Below, in pieces: positions 7,764 to 18,060 of a DNA stretch of 19,331 bases. Position 1 is the stretch's first letter, and every line of letters starts with the position of its first letter. Under the pieces are notes generated by a model, which had not been told where the DNA came from, did no database searches, and saw only the letters and a program-made list of their open reading frames with translations. A program made the translations under genes and the position numbers. The DNA comes from Amoebophrya sp. AT5.2 (lineage: Eukaryota > Sar > Dinophyceae > Syndiniales > Amoebophryaceae): positions 1 to 19,331 of the forward strand of contig RXOD01004671.1 of NCBI GenBank assembly GCA_005223375.1. Direction: 5' to 3'.

Positions 7764-10700
7764 ATGCAGCCGGGTCGCACAGTCCGCTTCAACACCGCAG
7801 ATGGGGCCGAATATCCGGTCGATGCTTTCGGGATGAAAACGCAGACACGCGTTTCTGAGGAGGTTGAAAGGCCGACTAGCACCTTGAAGTCGTTTCGCTC
7901 CATTGTTGCCGAGACGCTGGCCTCGATCGGGCACGAGGTCGAGGATCTGGTCCCCCTGGACCGTCCTGGCACGAAGGATTGGAGCGAGGAAGATGTTGAA
8001 GCAGCGGGGAATACATCCGCCGCCGCACCACGTGCTTCAAGTCAGCAGCAGCAGCAGCAGCAGCATGAAGAGAATGAACAGCAGCAGGAGCAGGAAGAAC
8101 AGCAGCAGCAGGTCGAGAAGCAAGAAGAACTTGAGGGGGCATCTTCGTCCCCCATCTTAGCCAGTACAACTGGTCAGAAACAGAAACAAGTACGGCTTCC
8201 AATCCCACGATTGGAGGCTATTCGCAAGGCGCAGCAACGTGCTGAATTACTGCGATCTGAGAGTAGTCCACCATCTTTGCTTGCGCGGTCTGCTTCCTCC
8301 ATCGGTGCCATCGGTGCTGGCACGGTGTTGCCTCCGGCTGCGGAGCCTGCAGCAGGATCGGCCAAGCCCGAGGCCGGGGCCGAAGACGAAGTCGATCAGT
8401 ATCCGTCACCCGCCCCGCCCGCGAGCGGCCAGCTGGAGGGTGGAGGTGTCGGCGAAGTGGTGGAACAGGCGAGTAGAGGTGGTGCGGAGGTTCCACCAGA
8501 TAGCCGGGTGGTTGCGCCCCCAGCGCCACCTCCCGTGACGTCGGCGGTGAGTAATTATCCCGCGTCTTTGTTGGAGGGGGACCCGAGGAGACGGACGACG
8601 AGGACGGTGAACGCCTCGCAGGCCGCGGAACGCCGGCGGGCGCGGAGCTTCACGGCGGCGAAGCGTGGCGATCTGGCTGCGGACCCCGCGGAGTTGATGT
8701 GGCTGGTCGAGCGCCGGTACCAGCGGCCAGCGGCGATGTCCGAAAGACCGGCGGTCGGACCAGGGGGCGCTGACGACGACAACAACGAGGTTGCCCTCAA
8801 CATCCAGAGCACCTCAACGGCGGCGGACGGCGCCAAGTCTGCGGCCACCACCGCGAGCTGTGCGTCGTCGATTCCTAGCAAGGAGCAGCCCTGCGCGTTT
8901 GTGCCCGGGATCAGCACGACCGAGCGGCACGCGAGGCGGGACGTAGAAAACATTGACCTGCTGGAAAAGTTCGGCGTGGCGCCGTCGAAACTGATGACGG
9001 CGACGGAGTGGAAAGCGCAGTACAAGCGGTTCCAAGCACTGGAGCAGGAGTACGAGCGATTACGAGAGCCCGTCGCCAAGATACAGTTCCTCAAACTACG
9101 AAGAAGCAAGCGGTATCAGCAGTTCTGTTTCTATTGTCCGGGACAACCTCCATGGTGCGCGTGCTGGACAGTGCCGTTAGTACATCTTCTACAATTGAAT
9201 TTTAATCGATGACAGACAATAAATCAATTGAATCCGACCAGCACCGAAACTCAGGTTGCATCAGCTGGAGAAGAAGTGCGACAAGTATGCGCGAGGCGTG
9301 AACCTGGAGATCGAGGGCTACAAGGAGGTTCTCCGCGAACTCATTCCTTACTCCGAGGATAAGCCGTCGGCGCGCCACATCCTGGAGAAGCACCAGGTCA
9401 TACGCGGAGCAGCACAGGTAGTGCAAGAAATCCCTATCGAGTGCGTTTTCGTTGTCATCGGATGAACGTGAAGATGAGCGCAGACGTATTCGTGGGCACT
9501 GAAGATCTGCTACACTCTGATACATATCGATCCAATTCCAGCGTTTGCGCAGTTTCTAAATTTTAATCGATGTCGATCACAGCGGGACCCCTCGGAGAAC
9601 CCGAATCGACTGTACACCACCCTGCGGTCCAGCATTCCGTGCCCAGATGATTGGATTTTGCGTGCGCTGCAGATCAGCTTCGAGCGAGGGGATGAGTGGG
9701 GCATGGTCTCCGAGCTATTGGAGAAACAAATCCCTTTGCTGGCGCGCGACGCCCAAGAAAAACTCGCGTCCCTCCAGAAAGAGCTCACGGGGCTGATCGG
9801 GGAAAAAATGCAGACCGTCTACCTACAGCACCTGAACACAAACAATAACCTGGCAGAAACAACGAAAAAACTGAAAACAGAGGTGCTTTTCGACTACCTT
9901 GTTAGACTTCTGCCTAGCCTTGATTTGTTTCGGCCACGAACACGATATGATGCAGAGAAAACAGTTTGGCCTTCGATACTCGACACGAAGATGAATTAAT
10001 CCATCGAATCAGCAATGAATATTCGATCTATATTAACCCTGGCGCTTCGTCCGAATCCGATAAATATCCCTCAGGCTGAGTCTCTCCGGGTGCAGGAAAG
10101 CGAAATGCGCAGCAAGCTCGAGGATCTTCATCTTCTTCACACCAAGCTGAAGGCGCGGAACGACGAGGATTTCGAGGAATTGTCCTTTGGCTATGAGGCG
10201 AGGAAACAGATTCCCGACAAGATCATCGAAGCAGAAGGGCGGGGCCGACAGGTCTTCCTCGCCATGAAGGAACAAGAAAAAAGGCAGCATGAAAGATTGG
10301 ATAAGGTAAGTGCGTGTGGCACATTTTCATCTTACACGCGGCTCTCCACATTCGTGATTGTTATCGTTTACCTTTACTTATGCTGCACTAAGGGTCTTCT
10401 TCATTATGCTGCACTAAGGAGAGACCAACTTGAATTTCTACTTCTTCCAGACCTGCTACGCGGAGATCTTGCACTAGAAGCCTACGAAGTAGTGGTTGTG
10501 GTAGGACTGGGTGTTGTTGTTCAAGTTGTAGGACCACTAGGATTTCTATTCCTTTGTAAATCTAACGCCACGTGGTCACTGACAACGACAGGCCGAAATG
10601 CGATCCGCGGAGCTGACAGACAAGATCGACCACACTCGCGAGGAACTGAACCTCAGCAAGGAGGACTTGGAGCAGGCGCGAAAGAAGAACACCAAAATTT

Positions 10701-13119
10701 TCTTCAAGCTGCGGGCGGCCAAGCCGTCCGTGAGTACGAGATACGCACCTTTCTATCGATAGGCACGCAAGGTATTAGATTGATAGTAGTACGGACCACG
10801 TACAGCGCGCAAGCTGGTACGTCCGCGGACGGCGCGGATCCGGTTGAAAATCAATGCGCACTTACGGCGGAGTGACATGATACGAGCGGAGGTTGTGCAG
10901 ACAGATGCTGGCAACGCATCTGCATGTCGACGAGCATTTCCGACGTCGAAAAGTTTTGCACTGCTTGCAATTCCAAGAATTGCAACTACGTCATCTGCAA
11001 TCACAACTTTTGCGATACAACTACACCAAGGTTTTGGTTCCGGTTTTGCGCAACTCGTACTCGAGTACAAGAACAGCAGGAGGCAATTGTAGATGTAGAA
11101 AACAGTTGATGTTGCAGATGCAGTTGCACCATTTGCTGCTATTTCCGTCGGAGAAAAATCTGCGGCACATGCTTCTTATTCTGCTGTTGCGGTCCCGGTT
11201 CATGGTTACTTGCAAGCTTTTCGACACTGAAACCGTTGGAGAACAGGTGCCGAGAGAACTGTTGCGAGCGGCGAGAGCTGGAGCTCCTCGTGATCTCGCG
11301 TCGACTGAGATTGACTCGTCTCGGACCCAACAATTGATGCATTTCCCTTCCAAGCCTTGCGGTACCGCTTCTGAATACAAAATGAAATAGGACGATGCAA
11401 AGATATTTCAATTCGTTCGCTGTACCTGTATGATTATCGCGATTAGGAAGTTTGTTGGAGTGCTGTGTATTGTCCGTGTATTGTCCATATCCATTTGCTT
11501 TCTGCATCGGCAAATCGACGAGCCCGGGGTGGCAATCGACTTCAGTTCAGAGCTACATGCAGCACGCATCAAGAATCAACGAAGTTTGGGGCCGCGGCGC
11601 GTGACGTGAACACCTATCGGGCAGCTATGGGCCGCCCCGACTTGGTGAACGTGAACCCTCGCCAGATTAGCGAGTGGGTCCAGGACAACCAGCATGCGAT
11701 CGAAGCCTCCCTCACCGAGTTCGAGCAGCTGGACTCGATCCTGGACCGCGTTGCCTACATCCGCCAGCAGCGTCAGGAGTACTTCGAGCAGATGGTAACC
11801 AGCTTCCTGCGCGTGCACAAGAACTCGCAAAAGGAGATGCAGGGCTACATCAACCTCCTGCACGCAACGCACTCAATGAGCGTAGACCCGCAGGCAAGCA
11901 GAAAACTCTTCTGGAAACAAACCAAAATCGCGAGCGAAGCGAAAGTACCTATTGCTTACTGGTGATGTTGCTGTGTAGTTTAATGGGTCATTGATTACAG
12001 ATTGATTGTTTATATCCACCTTCCTATCGAGCGAGACGGAGGAAGTTCTCGTGTCGTCGATGCGCTGTTCCTGTCGGTGTTGATTTTTTATGTTGCGCCG
12101 GAAAATGATCATCGGTTTCATCCGCACGGCTGCGGCTTCAAAATTACAGAATGACGTAGAGGGACAGCCGGAGTTTTTCGTGGAGGCGCTTCGCGACTTT
12201 GCGCTGCGGGACGACTTTATGACCCATGTGTACGTGCGCACGGCTCAACGCGAGAAGATGGCCGAAAACGTTGCAAAGATACTGGAGGAACAACTGAAGA
12301 AAGTGGCGCTCGAGTACATTTTTTCCGGTTTCTTGTCAGCGATTCACTTTTATTTGAGCTCCTGTATGCTTCGACCGTTAGGGATCGAATACATAGTAAA
12401 GCTGCTCTGCCCACCAGGATGATACCCACGGCGTTGTTGAAGGCTAAAGCACAAACGAAACCAGGTCTGACCGTAAGACCGACGAGCTGCGACAGGCGAG
12501 TTTGACCGCGCTGGAGGCGATCAATCAGGAAATGCTGCTGAAAGAGGACGAACAGAACGTGCTTCTCGTCGAAAAAGACAAACTGGAGCAGGAGCGAAAA
12601 CTGATGCAAAACACGGTGAGGTCTATTTCCTCTCTAAGTGCCTGCAGATCCAGATTTTCCTTGTTCATCGGCTGATTTAAGAACACTGCAGGACCAGCAG
12701 GACAACCCACATGATAGATGTGACATGAAATAAACAATCCTCCGCCTCCTGCTTTACGACACTCCCCATCTTCGGTCCAGGTCTCCCGAATCGAGGAACA
12801 ATTGGGACCCCTGCAGACGAAGTACAATGTGGAGCAAGGCCGCCGCATGCAGCTGGAGGAGAACCTTGCACAGATGAAGCAACGGTACGAGGAGCTGGAA
12901 ATGGATCTTGCCGCCAAGAAGATGACGCTGCGCTCCGATGCGGAAGAGTACGGCGACAAAATAAAGGAGCTGAAAGACCGTGTGGCAGACCTGGAGAGAG
13001 AAAACAAGAAGCAAGAAGACAAACTAAAAGAATACGAGAAAGACCTGGAAGACACGGAAAGCGAACTAGTGGACGAAAACAACCGGGCAAGGGAAATGCA
13101 AGCGGCACTCAGCGGATAA
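7764..13119 (+). CDS. Large nine-exon coiled-coil protein with Gln-rich disordered N-terminus
   Basis: Exons 7764-9112, 9255-9417, 9583-9882, 10075-10305, 10592-10729, 11585-11893, 12150-12313, 12465-12615 and 12781-13119 join in frame to 1047 residues. Seven introns are GT-AG. The one after 11893 reads as GC-AG (cag|gcaagc), although a GT donor at 11882 also keeps frame. The start is the ATG in AAACCATGCAG. Residues 1 to about 390 are low complexity, with a Gln/Glu-rich block near 93-118. From about residue 410 the protein is rich in charged heptad-like sequence (for example YKRFQALEQEYERLREPVAK), with a long uninterrupted coiled coil in the last exon. An acceptor 39 bases earlier (exon start 11546) is an in-frame alternative for exon 6. 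I recognise no family; it is probably a structural or cytoskeletal protein of this lineage. Exon joins are well supported, function is not. Confidence 0.75.
8041..8118 (+). repeat. CAG-rich microsatellite encoding polyglutamine
   Basis: Interrupted CAG repeats occur within the first exon of the coiled-coil gene. They encode a run of seven Gln followed by Gln/Glu-rich sequence. Such runs are prone to length variation between strains. Confidence 0.8.
10378..10419 (+). repeat. Perfect 16-bp direct repeat within an intron
   Basis: TTATGCTGCACTAAGG occurs at 10378-10393 and again at 10404-10419, inside the 286-bp intron (10306-10591) of the coiled-coil gene. It is probably a local duplication. 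Confidence 0.8.
10893..11130. repeat. TGCA-rich palindromic segment in the longest intron of the coiled-coil gene
   Basis: The 855-bp intron 10730-11584 contains a perfect inverted repeat TTGCAATTC / GAATTGCAA (10965-10973 and 10977-10985, 3-base loop) and the 12-bp palindrome GTACTCGAGTAC (11057-11068). Words such as gcatctgcatg and gttgcagatgcagttgca recur. It reads open over 165 codons on the + strand, but the Leu/His/Gln content follows from the repeat words and is not convincing as a gene. Confidence 0.5.
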
Positions 13120-13712
13120 TTAGTCGGCCCTTGAAGATTTTTGGCACGAGTGCGAGTCTCGAAAACTTACGGTTCTGGTGCTGCCTTATTTTGCGAGAGA
13201 TTGCGACGTTTGCGTCCACCGCTGCGAACGCAATCGAAAAAAGTCTAGTACTTGCATATCAAATACGAAAAATTCTGCAGAGTTCACGCCTCAGTATCAA
13301 ATACGATTCCAAATGCAGGCAAAATGTTGCAAATGACAGATGCAGGATGTGAAATGCAAAATTCCTGGCTGACCGATCGATCGTCCGATCAGAAGCTATT
13401 CGCATTCTCCCGACAGCAGATAAACTGTGACGGTCAACAGCATTCTCGTAAATTTGCGACGTCTCAACAAAGGAAACAGGGCTTGGTGTGCGGGAATATC
13501 GTAGGTGCTGTTCCTCGTGAGATATTCAAACGACACCTGTTGCGACGGACACATGCTTGGCGAGTATCTACCGATCACCCCAACATCACCATAGTTCGTT
13601 GTAGTGCGGCTCGCATCGGCATCGTCGTGCGCTCTCGCTGCTTGCTGGTTCAGCAGCCTCCATCAGAGATCTACTTTTCGTGTGGGCTTCACAGGCTGAT
13701 CCTAAATAAACC
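13120..13712. other. Intergenic region upstream of RBM42 with TGCA-rich short repeats
   Basis: No gene is supported. Near-identical words gcatatcaaatacga (about 13255) and agtatcaaatacga (about 13293) are followed by clustered TGCA words (aaatgcagg, gttgcaaatg, gatgcagg, gaaatgcaaa). They resemble the segment in the intron at 10893-11130 and suggest a dispersed noncoding repeat. The last 30 bases hold a possible splice-leader acceptor. Confidence 0.4.
13670..13694 (+). promoter_or_regulatory. Putative spliced-leader acceptor for the RBM42-like gene
   Basis: The sequence ctacttttcgtgtgggcttc is followed by ACAG ending at 13694, 18 bases before the ATG at 13713. This position suits trans-splicing of a leader; a cis intron in the 5' UTR is the alternative. 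Confidence 0.35.
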
Positions 13713-14903
13713 ATGGCGTTCATCGGGACACGCGGTGAGATTAACACCGCCATCTACAACCGCAACTTCCTCACCGGCCAGTCATCTGGAGCCATTCCAG
13801 GGCCAACAGCGGGACCTGCGCAACCGATCATTGGCCCGGAACTTCCCTCCGCAGTCAGCTCCGCCGAACTGCTGCAAGCGCACAGTACTTATTTCTTCGT
13901 TAAATGAGAATGACCACGTCTCCATTTACCATTTCTATGCTAGTAAGCTAAAAATATCGCATAGAACACTACCACCTACGACTCCTCACTTCGCATCCAT
14001 CGTACCTGCAACATACAGACAAGAAGAACCAGCAGAAGCAGAAGGACGGGAAGAATTTGCGGTTCGTCGCGGGGGAGTACTGGGAGGATAAGACGCTGGA
14101 CGACTGGCCCGAAAACGACTTCCGCGTGTTCTGCGGCGACCTGGGGAACGAAGTGACGGATGACCTGCTCGCCAACGCCTTTCGCAAGTACAAGTCCTTC
14201 CAGAGGGCCCGCGTCATACGAAACAAGCGCACCGGGAAAACCCGCGGATTCGGCTTCGTCTCGTTCCAACACCCCGAAGACATGGTGCTCGCGCTCAAAG
14301 AAGTGAACGGAAAGTATCTGCATTGATTCTTAGGCACAGGCTTGTGTTTCCTTTTTGCTGTGCTTGACCACTTTGAAGATGTTTTGGGTCCGGCGCATGC
14401 GTGCCTCGGCGACCTCGGATGAAGCATCGGATCTGGCATCAATCTGTTATGTTTTACAAATGTTAACAACGAACAGATACGTCGGGAACCGGCCGATCCG
14501 ATTACGCAAGTCCCAGTGGGAGAAACGGAATGCGAACAGCGAACACAACCAGAAGCTGCTCAGCTACGAGACGCTGGGGGAGGTGAAGGCCAAGTCCCTG
14601 AAAAAGTTCAAGAAGCTGCAACGAACAAACGAGAAGCAGGCAAAGAAGGAGGTGAAGAAGAACGCCGGAGGTAGCGGAGGAGCGGCGAGCGCGATAATAG
14701 GAGGCACCGTAGGTGGGGCTTCGTCCTCGTCGGGCGTGGCGACGGGCCTGGTGGGCGGCGCGACGTCGTCAGTCGCAATGGGGGGCGCAAGTAGCATGAT
14801 GACGGGCTCGATGAGCGCGATCCAGGGCGCGATGAGTTCCATGCCAGGAATCTCGTCCGCGTCGGCCTTTCACAGGAGCTTGCTGCCGCAGGCACCAAGA
14901 TAG
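13713..14903 (+). CDS. RBM42: RBM42-type RNA-binding protein with one RRM
   Basis: Exons 13713-13884, 14019-14313 and 14477-14903 join through GT-AG introns of 134 and 163 bp to give 297 residues. The start is ACCATGG. The RRM spans about residues 91-170. WPENDFRVFCGDLGNEVTDD contains RNP2, ARVIRNKRTGKTRGFGFVSF contains RNP1, and GKYVGNRPIRLRKSQW closes the fold. This order, including the ENDFR and GDLGNEV signatures, is typical of RBM42, an RNA-binding protein associated with the spliceosome and RNP granules. The N-terminal part is much shorter than in animals. The C-terminus is longer: a Lys-rich helix (about 185-230) and a Gly/Ser/Ala/Met-rich tail of about 65 residues follow the RRM, whereas animal RBM42 ends soon after it. 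Confidence 0.88.
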
Positions 14904-15383
14904 CGACAGCGCAGCAACTATCTATGGCACTGCAGCGCTTATAGTACGTATCTCCACCGTAAACCTAAACGATCCTCATTATTTTTTGCAACGAACTGGC
15001 CGCCCGAGAAACCTGAAAGCAGTATGAGCAATTTTACTGGCAGGAGGGGCGCCTCTTGGATTTGGAGCTGTTTTGGTGAAGCACGACTGCAATGATCACG
15101 TTCGCTAGTATCGGCACACGTGCCTTTCGCGTTGATGTTTTAACTGCACATGCGAACCACAGGCACAGACACAGTAGAGTACGCACTTTGGCATAGACAG
15201 AAGGAGCGACGAAAGGAGAGAGGGCAACCTCAAACGGGGAGAGTTGGAGCGATACCACCCACAAACGCGGGCGGTGGAATTAACTTTTGTCGGAATGAAA
15301 AAGCTAGCCCGGTATGGGGATCTTGACCTAGTTCTCGAAACAGCGGCGGCTATCGCAATTCCACTTCCAAGAAGACCCAAAGA
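14904..15383. other. Intergenic region, no gene seen
   Basis: About 480 bp between the RBM42-like stop and the next ATG. Open frames on both strands are short and without motifs. A short complementarity CCACC...GGTGG flanks an acgcgggc at about 15256-15277. No convincing promoter signal can be identified. Confidence 0.5.
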
Positions 15384-17102
15384 ATGTCTTCGCGCGCCTT
15401 GGATTTCGCTCTGTTGGCCGGCGGTTCCACCCTCATTTTTTCGACACTCTCACCACGCGCCGCGGCTTGGGGCACGAGCCGTGACGAAGACGGGCTTGTC
15501 TTTGCCGGCATCGACGAGCTTGCCGATGGTATCCAGCTCTCCCCGACGGGACGGCGGGAGTCTCACGACTCTCGTCCACCCAGAGCCGCACACGTGGTTT
15601 CCCGGACGAAATCCAATTCGGCGGCTGCTGCAAGCCGTCGGGATGCGCATAAGAACCACGACACGTTGTCGCGGTCGTCGTCCTCCGCGTCGCCCTCCGC
15701 CACGCAAAGGTCTTCCGGAGGTCTGACACGCGCGGGACGTAGTAGAAAACCGCACAAAAAAAAAACTCAAGCGCACCATTCAGATTGGGGTCGCCGCCCG
15801 TCGTTGTTCGCCGCCTTCATTCAGGAACGCGAAAAGCTCGCCTTGCAAGAGGACCGTGCCCCGGCGGTGGCACCCACGAACACGAAGAAGTCCCGGAAGA
15901 TGTACGCGCCTTCGTCGCCGTTGTGGACTGCCAGCAATCGCGACGCGTGGTTTCCGCCCGACGCCTGCCCGATCTACTTTGCTGACAGCTTCGCCAGCCA
16001 CTTTTGCGAGGACCATCGCTGCGAGCTGCCTTGCCTGCTCGACAAGGGCGACGCGACGACGCCGGCGACGTGCACCCCAACCGACGTTTGTCGGTTGCAC
16101 TACGCGCCCGGGGGCCGGACGCCGTCTTGCGTGCGGAAAAAGTGCACGCAAATTCACTACGACGGGATGCCGGGGCTTGAGCAGCAGGTCAGCGACACGG
16201 AATTGCTGCGGCGTTACCGCATCTGCATGAACGCAGGACAAAACGACGAGGACTTCAAAAACGGCTTGCAGTGTCAGTACGACGCGAAGCACTCCATCTG
16301 TGTCATGGCGGAGAGTGCGAGAAAAAAGTTCTTCAAGGCAGAAGCAAGGAAGGGGGCCGGAGGAGGTGCGTTTTCCTCGTTTGTTGGCTTAGGCGACGGA
16401 GATGCGGCGATACGAGAACTACGAGATAATGCTGGAAGAAGCAGGAAAAGTAGTCTCCGTTCGCCTTCGTCCTACGACCCCGGGCTGCCGGATCCGGACA
16501 GTAGTGGCGCTCCTCAGAGCTTTCTACAGATTGAAAATTTTCAAAATTTGGAAAATTCCAAAACGCAATCTGAGGACTACCCTGGGGACTACTACTGGCC
16601 GGGAGAAGATGAAGGCGTTGTTGGAGTCGACGAGTGGCCGCAGAACGGGGATCAGGAGCAGCAGGAGGACGGTGAATATTTCGACGATCGTGCAGCTCCT
16701 GATGAAGATTCGAATGTCGATGTAGCAGAGGAAGGTTCGGTGCCGAGTAGTTTCGTCGAGGACGAGGTGCCGCCAGGGAAAGGAGCTCCACCTTCAGAGG
16801 ACCCGCCAGTTGCTGCCAGTGGCGTACAGATTTCCAGACTCGAGGGCGATGACGGTGAAACAGACGCAGAGGGAGACGAACACGACAACGAACACGAACA
16901 CGAAGGCGATACTCCGGTCGAGCCACCCGGGGGCGGGTACGCGGGTGCGACGCCTGCTCCACCGGGAAGTCCAGGGAGCGGTATCCGCGCCGAGGCCACC
17001 GCGGACCTGGACCTGATGCTAAGAGGAGGCTTAGAGCATTTCCTGATCTCCTTCGCGACCTTTCCCGTGCTTCAAAAATACGTAGACGTGGCCCCCTCTT
17101 AA
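15384..17102 (+). CDS. Predicted secreted protein with an 11-cysteine block and acidic tail
   Basis: A single open frame of 572 residues starts with a probable signal peptide: a short N-terminus with Arg4, a hydrophobic core (FALLAGGSTLIF) and a likely cleavage after AAA at residue 28. Residues 30-165 are Ser/Arg-rich and probably disordered. All 11 cysteines lie between about residues 194 and 306 (from ACPIYF through CEDHRCELPC to QCQYDAKHSIC), as expected of an extracellular disulfide-bonded module. The odd number leaves one unpaired or bound to a partner. Residues about 370-540 are strongly acidic and low complexity (QENGDE-type, with a DNEHEHEGD stretch). I recognise no family. In a parasite such a protein could be surface-exposed or exported, but that is inference. 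There are no introns, unlike the upstream genes. Confidence 0.75.
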   Translation: MSSRALDFALLAGGSTLIFSTLSPRAAAWGTSRDEDGLVFAGIDELADGIQLSPTGRRESHDSRPPRAAHVVSRTKSNSAAAASRRDAHKNHDTLSRSSSSASPSATQRSSGGLTRAGRSRKPHKKKTQAHHSDWGRRPSLFAAFIQEREKLALQEDRAPAVAPTNTKKSRKMYAPSSPLWTASNRDAWFPPDACPIYFADSFASHFCEDHRCELPCLLDKGDATTPATCTPTDVCRLHYAPGGRTPSCVRKKCTQIHYDGMPGLEQQVSDTELLRRYRICMNAGQNDEDFKNGLQCQYDAKHSICVMAESARKKFFKAEARKGAGGGAFSSFVGLGDGDAAIRELRDNAGRSRKSSLRSPSSYDPGLPDPDSSGAPQSFLQIENFQNLENSKTQSEDYPGDYYWPGEDEGVVGVDEWPQNGDQEQQEDGEYFDDRAAPDEDSNVDVAEEGSVPSSFVEDEVPPGKGAPPSEDPPVAASGVQISRLEGDDGETDAEGDEHDNEHEHEGDTPVEPPGGGYAGATPAPPGSPGSGIRAEATADLDLMLRGGLEHFLISFATFPVLQKYVDVAPS

Positions 17103-17298
17103 AAAGTACGCGCGGCCGCTTACCGCTTCCGCGCAGCAAGGAAGAGTCATCTCCTGCTGGTGGTGTAGTTGCTGTCCCTAAACATCACTGTTAGTCTTTA
17201 GTGCATCAGTATCGCAAATCTATGAAATGTGCAGGCCTTGGCCTGCCGCTGCGCGAGGTTTCGAGATCGATGGATGAAAACTGTGAGCACTGGATGAA

Positions 17299-18060
17299 AT
17301 GGAAATGCCCGTTTCCGTTCGCCCGCCTCTAAAGCAGGAGTCGGACGTGTCGAAGATGTCTCTGAACGACTTGAAGTCTCTCGGCATGAAGACGTTTCAG
17401 TTCGAGGAGAGCGTGGATGCGATGCGGGAGAAGTTGGTGCAGGACGTGCGCGAGAGGACCGAGGCGTTCGAGCGCGCGCGGACCGCGCTGGAGGTCGCCC
17501 AGGCCAAGGTGCTCGCAAAGCTGCAGGCCATCCGGGACGCCTTCGCGCAGTCCGCGGCGGAGATCGCACTCCTGAAGGGCGAGCTGCCGGAGCTGCACCG
17601 GAAGGTCTGGACCTACATCCAGGAGCAGAAGGCGGTGCAGGACGACGACATGTTCGCGGAGAACATGCAGCAAACTTTCGGCTCGGCGAAACTGACAAAC
17701 CAAAACCTAGACGACGTCAAGGTCGGCTACGTGCCGCCACCGAAAGATGCAGGCGCGAAAGGAGCAGAGGGGCAGAAGGCGGCGGAGGCAGCGAAAAATG
17801 AAAAGCCGCCTGCTACTACGGCGGTCGGTGGAACTGGAACTGTATCTGCGCCAGCGGCGCCAGCAGCCGCATCTGGCAGCGGTGCTGGAACATCAGCTCC
17901 TGCAGCAAACGCAAACAATAAAGTTGCCGCAGGGGCAGCAGATGCAGACCTAGAAAAGAAGCCACCTGACGCAGATGGAGCGGCAGCTCCAGCGGCTGGC
18001 ACTTCAGCAGAAGGCGCACCGAATCCGAAAGATGTCGAAGGGAGCGCCATGGAAATGTAG
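17299..18060 (+). CDS. Coiled-coil protein with Ala-rich C-terminus
   Basis: This is a single-exon frame of 253 residues. Two ATGs (17299 and 17305) lie at the start, and a further Met (MSLNDLK, about residue 20) begins the conserved-looking part. Residues about 20-120 are predicted helical and coiled-coil (for example SVDAMREKLVQDVRERTEAF). The last hundred residues are Ala/Pro/Gly-rich with scattered Lys and Asp, probably disordered. The protein has no cysteine, signal peptide or membrane segment. I do not recognise the family; a cytoskeletal or scaffold role is possible. The strand agrees with neighbours, and high GC at third positions supports coding. Confidence 0.7.
   Translation: MEMPVSVRPPLKQESDVSKMSLNDLKSLGMKTFQFEESVDAMREKLVQDVRERTEAFERARTALEVAQAKVLAKLQAIRDAFAQSAAEIALLKGELPELHRKVWTYIQEQKAVQDDDMFAENMQQTFGSAKLTNQNLDDVKVGYVPPPKDAGAKGAEGQKAAEAAKNEKPPATTAVGGTGTVSAPAAPAAASGSGAGTSAPAANANNKVAAGAADADLEKKPPDADGAAAPAAGTSAEGAPNPKDVEGSAMEM

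Noticed and set aside
10893..11390. 165-codon + strand frame inside an intron
   Set aside because: It is composed of TGCA-rich repeat words giving Leu/His/Gln bias; flanking exons join in phase 0 without it.
13252..14091. 279-codon + strand frame across the RBM42 5' region
   Set aside because: It runs through noncoding repeats and covers RBM42 exon 1 and part of exon 2 out of frame; the RRM reading is decisive.
16333..17139. 268-codon open frame on the minus strand
   Set aside because: It is fully antisense to the secreted Cys-rich gene, is Arg/Pro-rich as expected of an antisense shadow of GC-rich coding DNA, and has no motif.
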